A stretch of 10,431 bases of DNA. Origin: an uncultured Rikenellaceae bacterium (GTDB lineage: Bacteria > Bacteroidota > Bacteroidia > Bacteroidales > Rikenellaceae). Made by a program: the position numbers and the translations under genes. The notes beneath the pieces are model-generated. The model was given only the letters and a program-made list of their open reading frames with translations, was not told where the DNA came from and searched no databases. Location of the stretch: the NCBI GenBank assembly GCA_949284665.1, contig CASDWR010000247.1:1-10431 (forward strand), given 5' to 3'. Shown one piece after another: positions 1 to 8,653 of the stretch. Position 1 is the stretch's first letter. Every line of letters begins with the position of its first letter.

Positions 1-1666
1 AACTGCGAGTCGGCTCTGTATAGACAGCCGGGTAGCTGCGCGACCACCATGTGGAGGTCCACTCCTGAGCATTACCGGTCATATCATAAATACCCAACTG
101 GTTGGGTTGTTTGGTCCCTACCGGAGACGTCTCCAACTGATTGAATACAGCCACATCCTCAATGTTGTTGCTGCCACTGAAACGATACATGGGTACCGCC
201 GGATCATCCGAGTAGACATTGCCGCGGGCCGCATTTTCCCATTGAGGTTCACTGGGCAGGAAACCACCGAAGAAACGACAGAATTCGTTCGCTCCATACC
301 AGGTCACACCAACCACGGGGTGTTGTTCATAAGCACTCGGGACACTCCACGTTCCATTTGAAGCATCGTAAGTAATACGAGTCCCTCCTTCATCGATGTA
401 AAGTAACCGTTTACCCGCATATTCTCCCTCTTTGACAGTCTGACTGCCATAAATATTGAGGAAAGCGACATAGTCGGCATTGGTCACCTCGTACTTGGCA
501 ATACGATAAGGTTTCATATCCACTACCCGAGAAGCATTGGTATAGGTAGAATTGGCCGAGTAGAAGAAAGAATACGTGCTGTCACGAGCCTGTGAATAGA
601 GGGCCGGATTCTGGGTGTCGCTCGGGTCACCCAACCAACCGATGTAAAAAGCTGACGGTGGGGTGACAAGCGCCATATTACCACCACAGTCATAGGTTTT
701 AACACGTACCTCAAGCAATGAACCATAGTTGAGCCCGGCATTGTTTACGGCCCAAGCACGCATATAGACTTTCTGGCTGGGCAACAGTTCGGTGATGGTA
801 TGTGCAAAGGTCTTATCCGTTAAATCTATGGACGAATCATCCGTGGTGGGAATTGGATTGGTCAACGACCAGCAGAATCCGTAAGAGGTCACCTCACCGT
901 GCGGATTGACGATGCTACTCGAAACCGTCAAACTGGTAAAGGTATTTTCGTCGACTGAAATAGGAGCCAGTTCTGCAGGAGCGTCGCTGCCGGTAGTGAA
1001 TGAGATTTCCTCGGAATAGGCCACTCCCTGGGAAGTAACCGCAAATGCCTTTGCATAATAGGTCGTACCTATGGTTAATTGCAGGATGGTCCGTGTCATC
1101 TCGGAAGCGGTATTGTCGAGCGTCACCGCCGTACTTCCTTCGGCATCAAGCTCAGCCCCCGGGGAAAGCGAATAGACGAAACCGCACGAGGTAATCGGAT
1201 AGTCACCCTCGTCGGTAATCGATGCATGAAGCGTTACCTCCGTAGAACGGATATCGGTCGGTTCGAGCATTGCGATCGTCGCCAACTGGAAATTACTCGT
1301 GGTAAAATCCTTTAAATCTCCGTAAATGATCTTCCCGTCTTTCATGACGGCGAATGCACGGATATAATATTTGGTAACAGGATCCAATTCGTTGGTTTTA
1401 GCTGAAAATTTACCGCTACCGCGGATTACGGAGACGCACTGATCCTCGAAACTTACTTGATCGGAAAGCGAGAAACACACGCCACGTGTCAGCATGTTGT
1501 CCTCTCCGCCCCGGGTCTCGCCATTGAGCACGGCGGTCGAACGGGTAATTTCCGTAGCATCGAGAGTAATGACCTCGGGCAAACCGCCGGTCCCCTCATC
1601 GGTATCGACGCAGGCGACTGTCGAAAGAGCTGCCGCAAGGGCAAATATGATATGTATCTTTTTCAT
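1..1666 (-). CDS. Lipoprotein with three FN3/Ig-like repeats and an FGE/SUMF1-type domain, partial
   Basis: I translated this frame by hand. It is open for 555 residues and leaves the window without a stop, so the C-terminus is missing. Start MKKIHIIFALAAALSTVAC gives a lipoprotein signal peptide with lipid-attachment Cys19. Three beta-sandwich-like repeats follow (about residues 30-123, 124-225 and 226-324), each ending in a pattern such as TYYAKAFAVTSQG followed by FTT. From about residue 330 comes a formylglycine-generating-enzyme (FGE-sulfatase, PF03781) type domain. Seen are YEVTNADYVAFLN (392-404), HPVVGVTWYGANEFCRF (449-465), LPSEPQWENAARG (470-482) and LGIYDMTGNAQEW (524-536). The usual GGxFxMG opening is replaced by a loose SAFYIG. 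The paired cysteines of true FGE enzymes would lie beyond the window edge, so catalysis cannot be judged. It starts 12 bases after the preceding lipoprotein gene, so the two are probably co-translated. By position it resembles SusE/F-type surface proteins. A binding or structural role is at least as likely as sulfatase maturation. Confidence 0.88.
   Translation of the reverse strand, partial: MKKIHIIFALAAALSTVACVDTDEGTGGLPEVITLDATEITRSTAVLNGETRGGEDNMLTRGVCFSLSDQVSFEDQCVSVIRGSGKFSAKTNELDPVTKYYIRAFAVMKDGKIIYGDLKDFTTSNFQLATIAMLEPTDIRSTEVTLHASITDEGDYPITSCGFVYSLSPGAELDAEGSTAVTLDNTASEMTRTILQLTIGTTYYAKAFAVTSQGVAYSEEISFTTGSDAPAELAPISVDENTFTSLTVSSSIVNPHGEVTSYGFCWSLTNPIPTTDDSSIDLTDKTFAHTITELLPSQKVYMRAWAVNNAGLNYGSLLEVRVKTYDCGGNMALVTPPSAFYIGWLGDPSDTQNPALYSQARDSTYSFFYSANSTYTNASRVVDMKPYRIAKYEVTNADYVAFLNIYGSQTVKEGEYAGKRLLYIDEGGTRITYDASNGTWSVPSAYEQHPVVGVTWYGANEFCRFFGGFLPSEPQWENAARGNVYSDDPAVPMYRFSGSNNIEDVAVFNQLETSPVGTKQPNQLGIYDMTGNAQEWTSTWWSRSYPAVYTEPTRS
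695..1579 (-). repeat. Three tandem FN3/Ig-like domain repeats within the FGE-domain lipoprotein
   Basis: Three modules of about 94 to 102 residues lie in tandem (about 1579-1298, 1297-992 and 991-695). Each has an early stretch such as STAVLNG, STEVTLHA or SLTVSSS, then a GVCFSLS, GFVYSLS or GFCWSLT segment, then KYYIRAFAV, TYYAKAFAV or KVYMRAWAV. The first two end in FTT; the third ends less typically in VRVKTYD. Such modules are common in Bacteroidota surface lipoproteins, where they lift a distal domain away from the membrane. The protein copies are clearly diverged, so this is domain repetition and not a recent DNA duplication. Boundaries are approximate. Confidence 0.75.
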
Positions 1667-1678
1667 GATTATCAGAAT

Positions 1679-3637
1679 TTACAAGTTCGATTTTGCGAAA
1701 ATAGGACCGGCAATGTCTTCGCCGTTAACGGTAAACAGAACGTTCTCCGCTTGTACGCCACCGATGGTTTCGGTCAGTTCAAAACCCCAGTACTCCTTGT
1801 TGTCCGGAGCAGTAGGGTTGGCCTGTACGGCTTGAGGGAACACCTTGCGGATGAGATTGCCCGAGAAACCCAGATCTCCGTCGGGGCTGGCAACCAAAAT
1901 GCTGACCCGACTTCCGTCGTCGACCACCTTGCTTTCTGCCGAGATGACCTTTTGACGCAGAGCCGCGAACTGTTCATCGGTGGTGATCCCGTCGTCCGCA
2001 CGCCACCACATGGCTACCGTACCACGGCTCCATTTCTCCGGGGTTCCCGTAGAAAGATCGGTAGTGATGCGCATGGCGGTTCCGGGAGTAAACACTTGGG
2101 TACCGTCCGTATCGATACAAAGGCGAGGAGTAGCCTGATTCCCGTTTACATCCGTTGCAAGCAGATAACGGATCGATACCACCACATCGTCGAACCGGAG
2201 GAAAAACGTATAATTGTCTTCTGCCGGAAGAGCCTTGGTGCCAATCGACAGCCAGTTCGGGACTTCGGTATTGCCGAGCCAAACCCCATCGATATAGTTC
2301 GACGGCAGGACGATGTGCGACTGGAGCTGTTTGGTGTCGCCACGCTCCGAACCGTCGCCCGACATATAGGCCACAAACTCATTGTTGCGCTGCGCACGGC
2401 CCAAAGCATACTTCTGAAGATGACGGGCCAGCGAGCCCACCAGTTTTTTACCGTACGGATCCTGACGTCCGTCGAAATAGTGAACGATGTTGACCAGTGT
2501 CTTCTGTTTGGGACTCGAAAGGAAAATTGTAAACGTCTTCTCGTTCGCATTACCCGTATAGGTACGTCCCGTGCTGCCGATGCAGTACTTCTCCTTGTAG
2601 TAGCCCACGGCATTCATGTCGGGATCGCTGCCCCATTTGTAGCATACCAGACGAGGATAGGTGGCATTGATCTTCCGGGCCTGTTCGGTGGGGGTCCACA
2701 TGGCCAACTTGTTGAAGAAGTAGGTTCCCCAGCCCTTGACCAGACCGCCCATAATGTTGTCGATCTTGCCGTTGCTCGACCCTTTGTAGTAGCAGCGCGA
2801 CTGCACGCCGCCCAACGACATCGCCGGAGTAAAGTAGTTCGCAAACATCATGGCAGAGAGGTATTCCAACGCTACATTGGCCTCGTGCCGGATCGTTTCA
2901 TCGCGGGTGTATTTGGCCAGATAACCCAGACACTCGGCCTGAACACCGGTGTATGTAGGGGAGTTGTGTTCATGAATACCGTTCTTCTTGATCTCGGCCA
3001 TCCAGTCACGGAACAGTCCGTAGCCCTTTTCGGCCAATGATGCGGGGGTGGCATTTTTCGACTTGCCCCACGTGCGATCCGACGGGAGCGTCTCACCGAG
3101 CGCGATCAGGTTCCACGTACGCATCAGATAAATATTGGTATAGGTAATGGCTATGTTTTCGTAATCCAATACGGCATAAATGCCATAATCGATGAATTCG
3201 TCGAGCAAAGCTTTGTTTTCGTCACTGAGCGTATCATAGTAAAGCATACGCAACAAGGACCCAAGTTCCAGGGCAAAGTGGATGCTGTTCTTGTCGAACG
3301 ATGAAGATTCCGTATCGCCGCCTATGTAGCGGGGGATCTGACCGTAATTGGGATGGTTTTCGGTCCGGACTTGAGCATCGCAGAGGTTTTGGAGGGCCAC
3401 ATTGATGTATTTCTGATCCCAACCCAGGTCGCTTGCCTCAAGAAGGAACTGAAAGATATTCCAAATATCCAATCCATCCTCGTTTGCCTTGACCTCCGTC
3501 CACAAATTGTCGAGATAGGGGTCTATGTACCAACCCTGTTCGCCCTTTTCCGTGGGCAATGCCTCGGGGGTTTCGGTGCAACCCGTCCAAAAAACTGCTG
3601 TCAACAATGCAAGCAGCAATATCGATGTTTTTTTCAT
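1679..3637 (-). CDS. Putative alpha/alpha-toroid polysaccharide lyase-like surface lipoprotein
   Basis: This is a 652-residue lipoprotein with signal MKKTSILLLALLTAVFWTGC and lipid-attachment Cys20. I do not recognise a named family. Residues about 40-340 are helix-rich, with repeated aromatic segments such as IWNIFQFLLEA, IYLMRTWNLIALGE and GYGLFRDWMAEIKKNG. This resembles the (alpha/alpha) barrel of chondroitin AC, alginate and heparinase-type lyases. The strongest motif is IHEHNSPTY (221-229). Its His, Asn and Tyr are the kind of residues such lyases use for beta-elimination, but I cannot confirm their roles. Residues about 350-650 look beta-rich, matching the C-terminal beta-sandwich of these enzymes. 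It follows the SusD-like gene by 30 bases and precedes the FGE-domain gene by 12. It is the only candidate depolymerase here and probably cuts the imported glycan at the cell surface. No clear Shine-Dalgarno precedes its ATG. The lipoprotein call is firm; the lyase call is an inference from fold-like pattern and context. Confidence 0.8.
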   Translation of the reverse strand: MKKTSILLLALLTAVFWTGCTETPEALPTEKGEQGWYIDPYLDNLWTEVKANEDGLDIWNIFQFLLEASDLGWDQKYINVALQNLCDAQVRTENHPNYGQIPRYIGGDTESSSFDKNSIHFALELGSLLRMLYYDTLSDENKALLDEFIDYGIYAVLDYENIAITYTNIYLMRTWNLIALGETLPSDRTWGKSKNATPASLAEKGYGLFRDWMAEIKKNGIHEHNSPTYTGVQAECLGYLAKYTRDETIRHEANVALEYLSAMMFANYFTPAMSLGGVQSRCYYKGSSNGKIDNIMGGLVKGWGTYFFNKLAMWTPTEQARKINATYPRLVCYKWGSDPDMNAVGYYKEKYCIGSTGRTYTGNANEKTFTIFLSSPKQKTLVNIVHYFDGRQDPYGKKLVGSLARHLQKYALGRAQRNNEFVAYMSGDGSERGDTKQLQSHIVLPSNYIDGVWLGNTEVPNWLSIGTKALPAEDNYTFFLRFDDVVVSIRYLLATDVNGNQATPRLCIDTDGTQVFTPGTAMRITTDLSTGTPEKWSRGTVAMWWRADDGITTDEQFAALRQKVISAESKVVDDGSRVSILVASPDGDLGFSGNLIRKVFPQAVQANPTAPDNKEYWGFELTETIGGVQAENVLFTVNGEDIAGPIFAKSNL

Positions 3638-3667
3638 AGATTCGGTTCGTATTTCGGTTTACGGTTG

Positions 3668-5317
3668 TCAATTGCTCCACCCTTCGCCCTGAATCAGCGC
3701 AGGGTTGAGATCGATTTCGGATTGAGGTATGGCATAGTACCAGTTGCGAGAAGTAAATACACGGGTTCCGGCCTGGGATTGAATCGGACTTCCCTTGTAG
3801 CCGAGAATCGTGTGGTTGAGGGTAGACAGGTCGAATGAAGGATCGTGAGCGTACCAACGCTGGAAGTCGAAATAAAGGTGTCCCTCGCCAGCCAGCTCAT
3901 AGACTCTTTCGTTACGGATCGTCTGTCGTACCTGATCCTTGCTGCCACGTGCGACTCCGGGCATCTCAACCCGCCGACGAACAGCATCCAGAGCGTTGTA
4001 AACCTTGTCGCTCGGTCCCTCCGCCTCATTCAACGCCTCTGCATAGAGCAGCAATACGTCAGCCCAGCGAATCAACGGGAAATCGGTAGGTGAATGACGC
4101 CGTATGGTAGTCTCATTGCCTGTATTGCAGAACTTCCTCCAGCAGTAGTAGTCATTATACCCGTTGTTGGCCCGCAGACAGGGATAGGGGGTAGTACCGG
4201 TATCGTAGGAAGTACGGTACTGATAGGTAACATTGTCAATCCCCACAAAAAGTGCGTACGGACGAATCAACGTCGCCTCCAGTCTCGGATCGCGTTCAGC
4301 GAAAAGAGCATCCACCTGTGCCTGATTGTCCCACGAGAAAGAAGGGTGGTCATTCCAGCTGAATTCCGATCCATCCTTGTTGAGATAGGCGTTGGCCAGA
4401 TAGATGGTCGGGATCGAAGTATTGGTCCCCGAGCAGTTGGCCGAACGGTTGGAATAGAGCAGGTCGATATAACTACCGTTCCCGTAGGTGTCGAGGAAAC
4501 TCATTACAAAAACGTATTCGTTGTTATTCTCGCCGGAAAGCGTACAAAGTTTTTCATAAGCACCGTGAAGAGAATAAGGTGAATCACTCTTCTCGTTCTC
4601 ATCGATGATCTGTTCGAATACCTCAGCAGCTTCCGACCAAAGATCGGCATAGAGGTATACCTTACCCAACAGCGTCAAGGCCGCAGCCCGGTTGGCTCGC
4701 CCCTTTTCCGTAGATCGCCAGGGAAGGTATTCAGCCGCAAACTTGAGGTCCTCAATCATCAGTGCCCTTACGTCGGCAGGTGTTGAGCGCGCCTTGTAGG
4801 CGTCGTCGTAATCCGGCATCTCGGCATAGAGGGGGATTCCCTTGTCCTGGTTCTTGTGACCGCTGTAAAAAGTCAGCAGGTCGAAATAGTAAAGCGCACG
4901 CAGGAAATGCACTTCAGCCAATCGCATATTACGCGTTTCCTCGTCCATTTCGACTTTCGGGATGTTTGCGATGGCAAGATTGGAATATTGAACTCCGAGG
5001 TAGTCGCACTCCCACTTGGTGGAAAATACGCCATAACTGGTCGTAGCCGTATTGTAGCAAAAATAACGTTGGCCGAGTTCATCGAAACCGGTGGTCATCA
5101 GAAAGGCATATTGGGTATAGGCGTCGGTCAGGGCATTCCGTGAATAGCTCCCGCGAGTTTTCATAACGCTGTAAGCGGCAGTAACCCCGAGGTCGACATG
5201 TTCTTCGGTCTGCCACATACCGTTGGACCCTATACCGTCCTTGGGATAGGTTTCCAGGAAATCGCTGCACGAGGCAAGAATCAGTGCAGTACCGAACAGC
5301 GTGATTATCTTTTTCAT
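3668..5317 (-). CDS. SusD/RagB-family nutrient-binding surface lipoprotein
   Basis: The 549-residue product is a typical length for SusD-like proteins, which sit as a lid on the SusC-type transporter and bind glycan outside the cell. The signal MKKIITLFGTALILASC has lipid-attachment Cys17 followed by SDFLETYPKD, the usual SusD mature N-terminus. Further family signatures are AEVHFLRALYYFDLLTFY (134-151), a TPR-like helix pair near 210-237, RWADVLLLYAEALNEAEG (417-434), IRNERVYELAGEGHLYFDFQ (467-486) and AIPQSEIDLNPALIQ (529-543). It matches the N-terminal SusD-like plus C-terminal SusD_RagB arrangement. It starts 21 bases after the SusC-like gene and has a strong ribosome binding site. The family is certain. 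The ligand cannot be predicted because binding residues vary greatly among SusD proteins. No symbol is given because this is a homologue and not SusD of the starch system. Confidence 0.97.
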   Translation of the reverse strand: MKKIITLFGTALILASCSDFLETYPKDGIGSNGMWQTEEHVDLGVTAAYSVMKTRGSYSRNALTDAYTQYAFLMTTGFDELGQRYFCYNTATTSYGVFSTKWECDYLGVQYSNLAIANIPKVEMDEETRNMRLAEVHFLRALYYFDLLTFYSGHKNQDKGIPLYAEMPDYDDAYKARSTPADVRALMIEDLKFAAEYLPWRSTEKGRANRAAALTLLGKVYLYADLWSEAAEVFEQIIDENEKSDSPYSLHGAYEKLCTLSGENNNEYVFVMSFLDTYGNGSYIDLLYSNRSANCSGTNTSIPTIYLANAYLNKDGSEFSWNDHPSFSWDNQAQVDALFAERDPRLEATLIRPYALFVGIDNVTYQYRTSYDTGTTPYPCLRANNGYNDYYCWRKFCNTGNETTIRRHSPTDFPLIRWADVLLLYAEALNEAEGPSDKVYNALDAVRRRVEMPGVARGSKDQVRQTIRNERVYELAGEGHLYFDFQRWYAHDPSFDLSTLNHTILGYKGSPIQSQAGTRVFTSRNWYYAIPQSEIDLNPALIQGEGWSN

Positions 5318-5324
5318 AGTATTG

Positions 5325-5332
5325 TTCCTCCT
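5325..5332 (-). promoter_or_regulatory. Strong Shine-Dalgarno site for the SusD-like gene
   Basis: The minus strand reads AGGAGGAA, 7 bases upstream of the SusD-like ATG, in the 21-base gap after the SusC-like stop codon. This is a near-perfect anti-16S match. It stands out because the other gene starts in the window have A-rich or featureless leaders, as is usual in Bacteroidota. It supports the ATG at 5317 as the start. Confidence 0.75.
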
Positions 5333-5338
5333 GTCTGG

Positions 5339-8300
5339 CTAAAAAGTGATGCTTACACCGAACATGTAACGTTTCATGTTGGGATAGTTACTGGTACTGC
5401 CCGTTTCGGGGTCAAGTCCTTCGAATCGGGTGAAAGTCAACAGGTTTTCACCTGTAAAGTAGATGCGCAGGCGTGATATGAACGGACTGAAGATCCGTTG
5501 TGGAATCGTATAGCCCAGGGTCAGGTTCCGCAATTTGAGGTACGAGGCATCCTGAAGCCAGAAGTCGTTGGATACGGTATTGCGGCCTCCGTCATCGGTA
5601 GTCAGGGCGGGAATATTGCTGTCCTGATTATCGTAACTCCAGGCATCGAGGAACTTACGGTTGATGACCGAACCGTTTTTGAGCACATTGGTATACCAGG
5701 TACCGTTGAGGTATTGCGACACACCGGCCACCCCGCTGAAAAGAACCGAGAAATCGATTCCCTTCCATTCGGCCGAAGCAGTCAGACCGAAAAAGTGTTT
5801 CGGATAAGGCGAACCCTTGATGACACGATCGTCGTCGTTGATGATCTTATACCCGTTTTCTCCGGGATTCTGCTGATCCTTATAGATAAAATCACCGGGT
5901 TTGGGAGTAGATGGGGAAAAGACATAGCCGTCAGCCAACATCTGGTCGATTTTCTCCTGCGTAGCGATACAATCTACTTCGCGTACGTAATAACTCCAGA
6001 TCCCATACCCTTCAAGCAGGATCCTCTGTCCGGAATAGGTAGGAACATTGCCCTGATATTTGAGCACTTTGTTCTTCACATAGGAGTAGTTGCCGGATAT
6101 CGAATATCTGAAATCGCCGATACGGTCGTTCAAACCGATTTCGAACTCCACACCCCGGTTGCGAACGACGCCCGCATTGCTGAACGGGGCATCCATGCCA
6201 CCGAGTACGCCCGGTATCTGTGTCCGGATCAAAATGTCATCCGTGAGTTTGTTGAAGGCATCGAACGAAAAGGTGAGCCGGTTGTTCAACACGGTCAAGT
6301 CGATCCCGACATTGGTCATCGTAGTCGTCTCCCATTTCAGGTCGGTATTCACGATAGCGGTGATACCGGCACCGGTGACTGCGGTGTCGCCGAATACGTT
6401 CTGGCGACGGGTATAGATCAACTGTGTGGCATAGTCGCTCACGCTATTGTTACCCAACTGTCCCCATGATGCCCGAATCTTGAGATTGTCGAGCCATGCG
6501 ATATCACGCATGAAACGCTCCTCGGAAATACGCCATGCCGCCGAGAAAGAGGGGAAAAATCCCCAACGGTGTCCCTTGGCAAAACGGGACGAACCGTCGG
6601 CACGCAGATTCGCTTCAAAGATATAGCGACCCATATAGTCGTAATTGACCCGGCCAAAGAACGAACGCACGGCACTGTCGGTATAGGTACCGGTAATTTT
6701 CGAAGGAGTAGTCGCCGCATTCAGCACCGAAGTCTCGGCACTCAGTACATCGAGGGCGTTGATATAACTGTCACGATAGTTGTTATACTCTTGATTGTAA
6801 CCGACAAGCAGAGACAGGTTATGCGACGGATTATCGGGGAGCACATCGTACTGCAGATAAGAGTCGGCGATAAGAGCATAACGCTGGGCGAAAGTTTCAT
6901 TCAATTGAGTGGAAGTGGTACCTGTCGTAATCAAGACCGCATTGTTCTTGAGGTCCCACATATTGATATCGGGATAATTCATCTGGCGAGTAGTAGCAAG
7001 ACTGCCGCTCACCGCAAAACTGGAGATCCATTTGAGATGGTCGGTAAAGCCGATCTCAAAACTCAATTTGCCATTCAGCTTGGTCGTTGCCGTAGTCATG
7101 TCGTAACTGGCAAGTGCTGCATAAATGTTGTTTGACTGTACATTTCCCCCGGGAGCCCATTCGCCTCCGAACCGTCCGTCCGAACTGACGGGCAAAATAC
7201 CGGGCGAAGCATTGGCAAGCGACGACATGGTGGTCGATACGTCGATTCCGGTCTGTTCTCCATGATACCCGTTGACTATACTGTTTATCTTAAGCCACTT
7301 GGTAACATCGGCGGCAATGTTGGCCCGGAAACTGTATCGGTCATAATCGGTTTTTTGCATGGTCCCGTTATTGTTGAGATATCCCAAAGAAACCAGATAG
7401 TTCGCTTTGCTTCCTCCACCGGTAGCCTGTATATTGTGTTCCTGAATAACCGCATTCTTGAAAGTGGCATCAAACCAATCGGTATTGGCATATACTTGCG
7501 GATTCGACGCCGAATTGGCTCGCCACTCGGCGATGATGTCGCTTCCGAAAGGAGCAACATTACCTGCGTTCAGCGAGGCTTGATTGATGGTTTCCATATA
7601 AACGGCATAGTCGCTCACCACATCGATGGGGATGGCAACCTGCTGAATACCGAGCCGGCCATTATAGGTAACGCGCGTCTTGCCTTCCGCCCCCGCCTTG
7701 GTCGTAATGAGAATGACACCATTGGCGGCACGTGATCCATAGATGGCCGAAGAGGCCGCATCTTTGAGGACCGACATCGACGCCACGTCGTTGGGATTGA
7801 CATCATCCAAGGAACCTACAATGCCGTCTATGACCACCAGCGGCGACGAGTTATTGAGCGTACCCATACCTCGGATGGTGATCGACGCACCGTCGGCTCC
7901 CGGCTGACCCGAAGACTGGGTTGCCAACAAACCCGACGCGACACCTTGGAGCCCGGCCGAGATATTGGTGATAGCACGTTTCTCGCCCACATCCTCGAAA
8001 TTCACCGAAGCAACGGAACCGGAAAGATTGACCTTTTTCTGCGTACCGTACCCTACGACGACAACCTCTTCGATCATCTCCATTTCTTCCTCCAGCGTAA
8101 CAATAAGGCGGTTCCTGTTACCCACTTCGACGCGGGCTTCCTTGTAACCCAATGCCCGAATCAACAGTACGGCATCGGACGACAGATCGGGGAACGTAAA
8201 ACGTCCCTGTACGTCACAAACCGTTCCCTGCTGTGTCCCCTCAAAGACGACGGTAGCACCCACAATCGGCTGCCCTTCGGGATCCAGCACTTGCCCCTCA

Positions 8301-8653
8301 ACGCTGTGTCGCACGGGAGACGGGGCAATGCTGAGTGCGATGATCTTACCGTTGATCTTGTAGACAACGTCGGTCCCCTCGAAAAGAAGTTGCAAGGTCT
8401 TTTCCAGGCTTGCGTTTACAAGCCGTAGAGAGACTGTACGTCTTACGTCGATCACGTCGCTGCTGTACATGAACGTACAGCCAACTTGTGCTTCAATACT
8501 CTCAAGCACATTCTTTACCTGTTCTCCGTTTGCCGTCAGCGTGACGGTCGGAACCCCCGCAATGGGAGGTTGGGCCTGAAGCAAAGCCGGCATTGCAAAT
8601 ACGACGCATGCGAAGCCCCACAGGAATGTTCGTTTCAGGTTTCTTTTTGTCAT
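5339..8653 (-). CDS. SusC/RagA-family TonB-dependent outer-membrane transporter with STN signalling domain
   Basis: This 1104-residue outer-membrane protein imports glycan fragments using TonB energy. Domains in order: signal peptide 1 to about 27; STN (secretin/TonB short N-terminal) domain about 44-108; carboxypeptidase-regulatory-like beta-sandwich about 116-190, opening with VEGQVLDPEGQPIVGATV; TonB-box-like EEVVVVGYGTQKK (195-207); plug about 205-320, with IRGMGTLNNSSPLVVIDG (260-277) and the SusC signature LKDAASSAIYGSRAANGVIL (296-315). The rest is the beta-barrel, ending in VSITF with the terminal Phe needed for barrel insertion. The STN domain marks it as a transducer that can contact a FecR anti-sigma factor, which is encoded directly upstream. 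It has its natural partner, a SusD-like lipoprotein, 21 bases downstream. The start codon lies in a 63-base spacer after fecR, within a pair of short direct repeats. Family call is certain; substrate is unknown. Confidence 0.97.
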   Translation of the reverse strand: MTKRNLKRTFLWGFACVVFAMPALLQAQPPIAGVPTVTLTANGEQVKNVLESIEAQVGCTFMYSSDVIDVRRTVSLRLVNASLEKTLQLLFEGTDVVYKINGKIIALSIAPSPVRHSVEGQVLDPEGQPIVGATVVFEGTQQGTVCDVQGRFTFPDLSSDAVLLIRALGYKEARVEVGNRNRLIVTLEEEMEMIEEVVVVGYGTQKKVNLSGSVASVNFEDVGEKRAITNISAGLQGVASGLLATQSSGQPGADGASITIRGMGTLNNSSPLVVIDGIVGSLDDVNPNDVASMSVLKDAASSAIYGSRAANGVILITTKAGAEGKTRVTYNGRLGIQQVAIPIDVVSDYAVYMETINQASLNAGNVAPFGSDIIAEWRANSASNPQVYANTDWFDATFKNAVIQEHNIQATGGGSKANYLVSLGYLNNNGTMQKTDYDRYSFRANIAADVTKWLKINSIVNGYHGEQTGIDVSTTMSSLANASPGILPVSSDGRFGGEWAPGGNVQSNNIYAALASYDMTTATTKLNGKLSFEIGFTDHLKWISSFAVSGSLATTRQMNYPDINMWDLKNNAVLITTGTTSTQLNETFAQRYALIADSYLQYDVLPDNPSHNLSLLVGYNQEYNNYRDSYINALDVLSAETSVLNAATTPSKITGTYTDSAVRSFFGRVNYDYMGRYIFEANLRADGSSRFAKGHRWGFFPSFSAAWRISEERFMRDIAWLDNLKIRASWGQLGNNSVSDYATQLIYTRRQNVFGDTAVTGAGITAIVNTDLKWETTTMTNVGIDLTVLNNRLTFSFDAFNKLTDDILIRTQIPGVLGGMDAPFSNAGVVRNRGVEFEIGLNDRIGDFRYSISGNYSYVKNKVLKYQGNVPTYSGQRILLEGYGIWSYYVREVDCIATQEKIDQMLADGYVFSPSTPKPGDFIYKDQQNPGENGYKIINDDDRVIKGSPYPKHFFGLTASAEWKGIDFSVLFSGVAGVSQYLNGTWYTNVLKNGSVINRKFLDAWSYDNQDSNIPALTTDDGGRNTVSNDFWLQDASYLKLRNLTLGYTIPQRIFSPFISRLRIYFTGENLLTFTRFEGLDPETGSTSNYPNMKRYMFGVSITF

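Noticed and set aside
1667..1678. Possible frameshift joining the lyase-like and FGE-domain genes into one protein
   Set aside because: The lyase-like gene has a clean TAA stop, and the next gene begins with its own ATG, signal peptide and lipobox, so they are separate lipoproteins.
1457..3040. A 527-residue open frame on the plus strand
   Set aside because: It lies antisense to two well-supported lipoprotein genes, shows no domain-like pattern or signal peptide, and looks like a by-product of codon use in the opposite frame.
5498..6469. A 323-residue open frame on the plus strand
   Set aside because: It is fully antisense to the barrel region of the SusC-like gene, whose coding frame is certain, and the translated product shows no recognisable family features.
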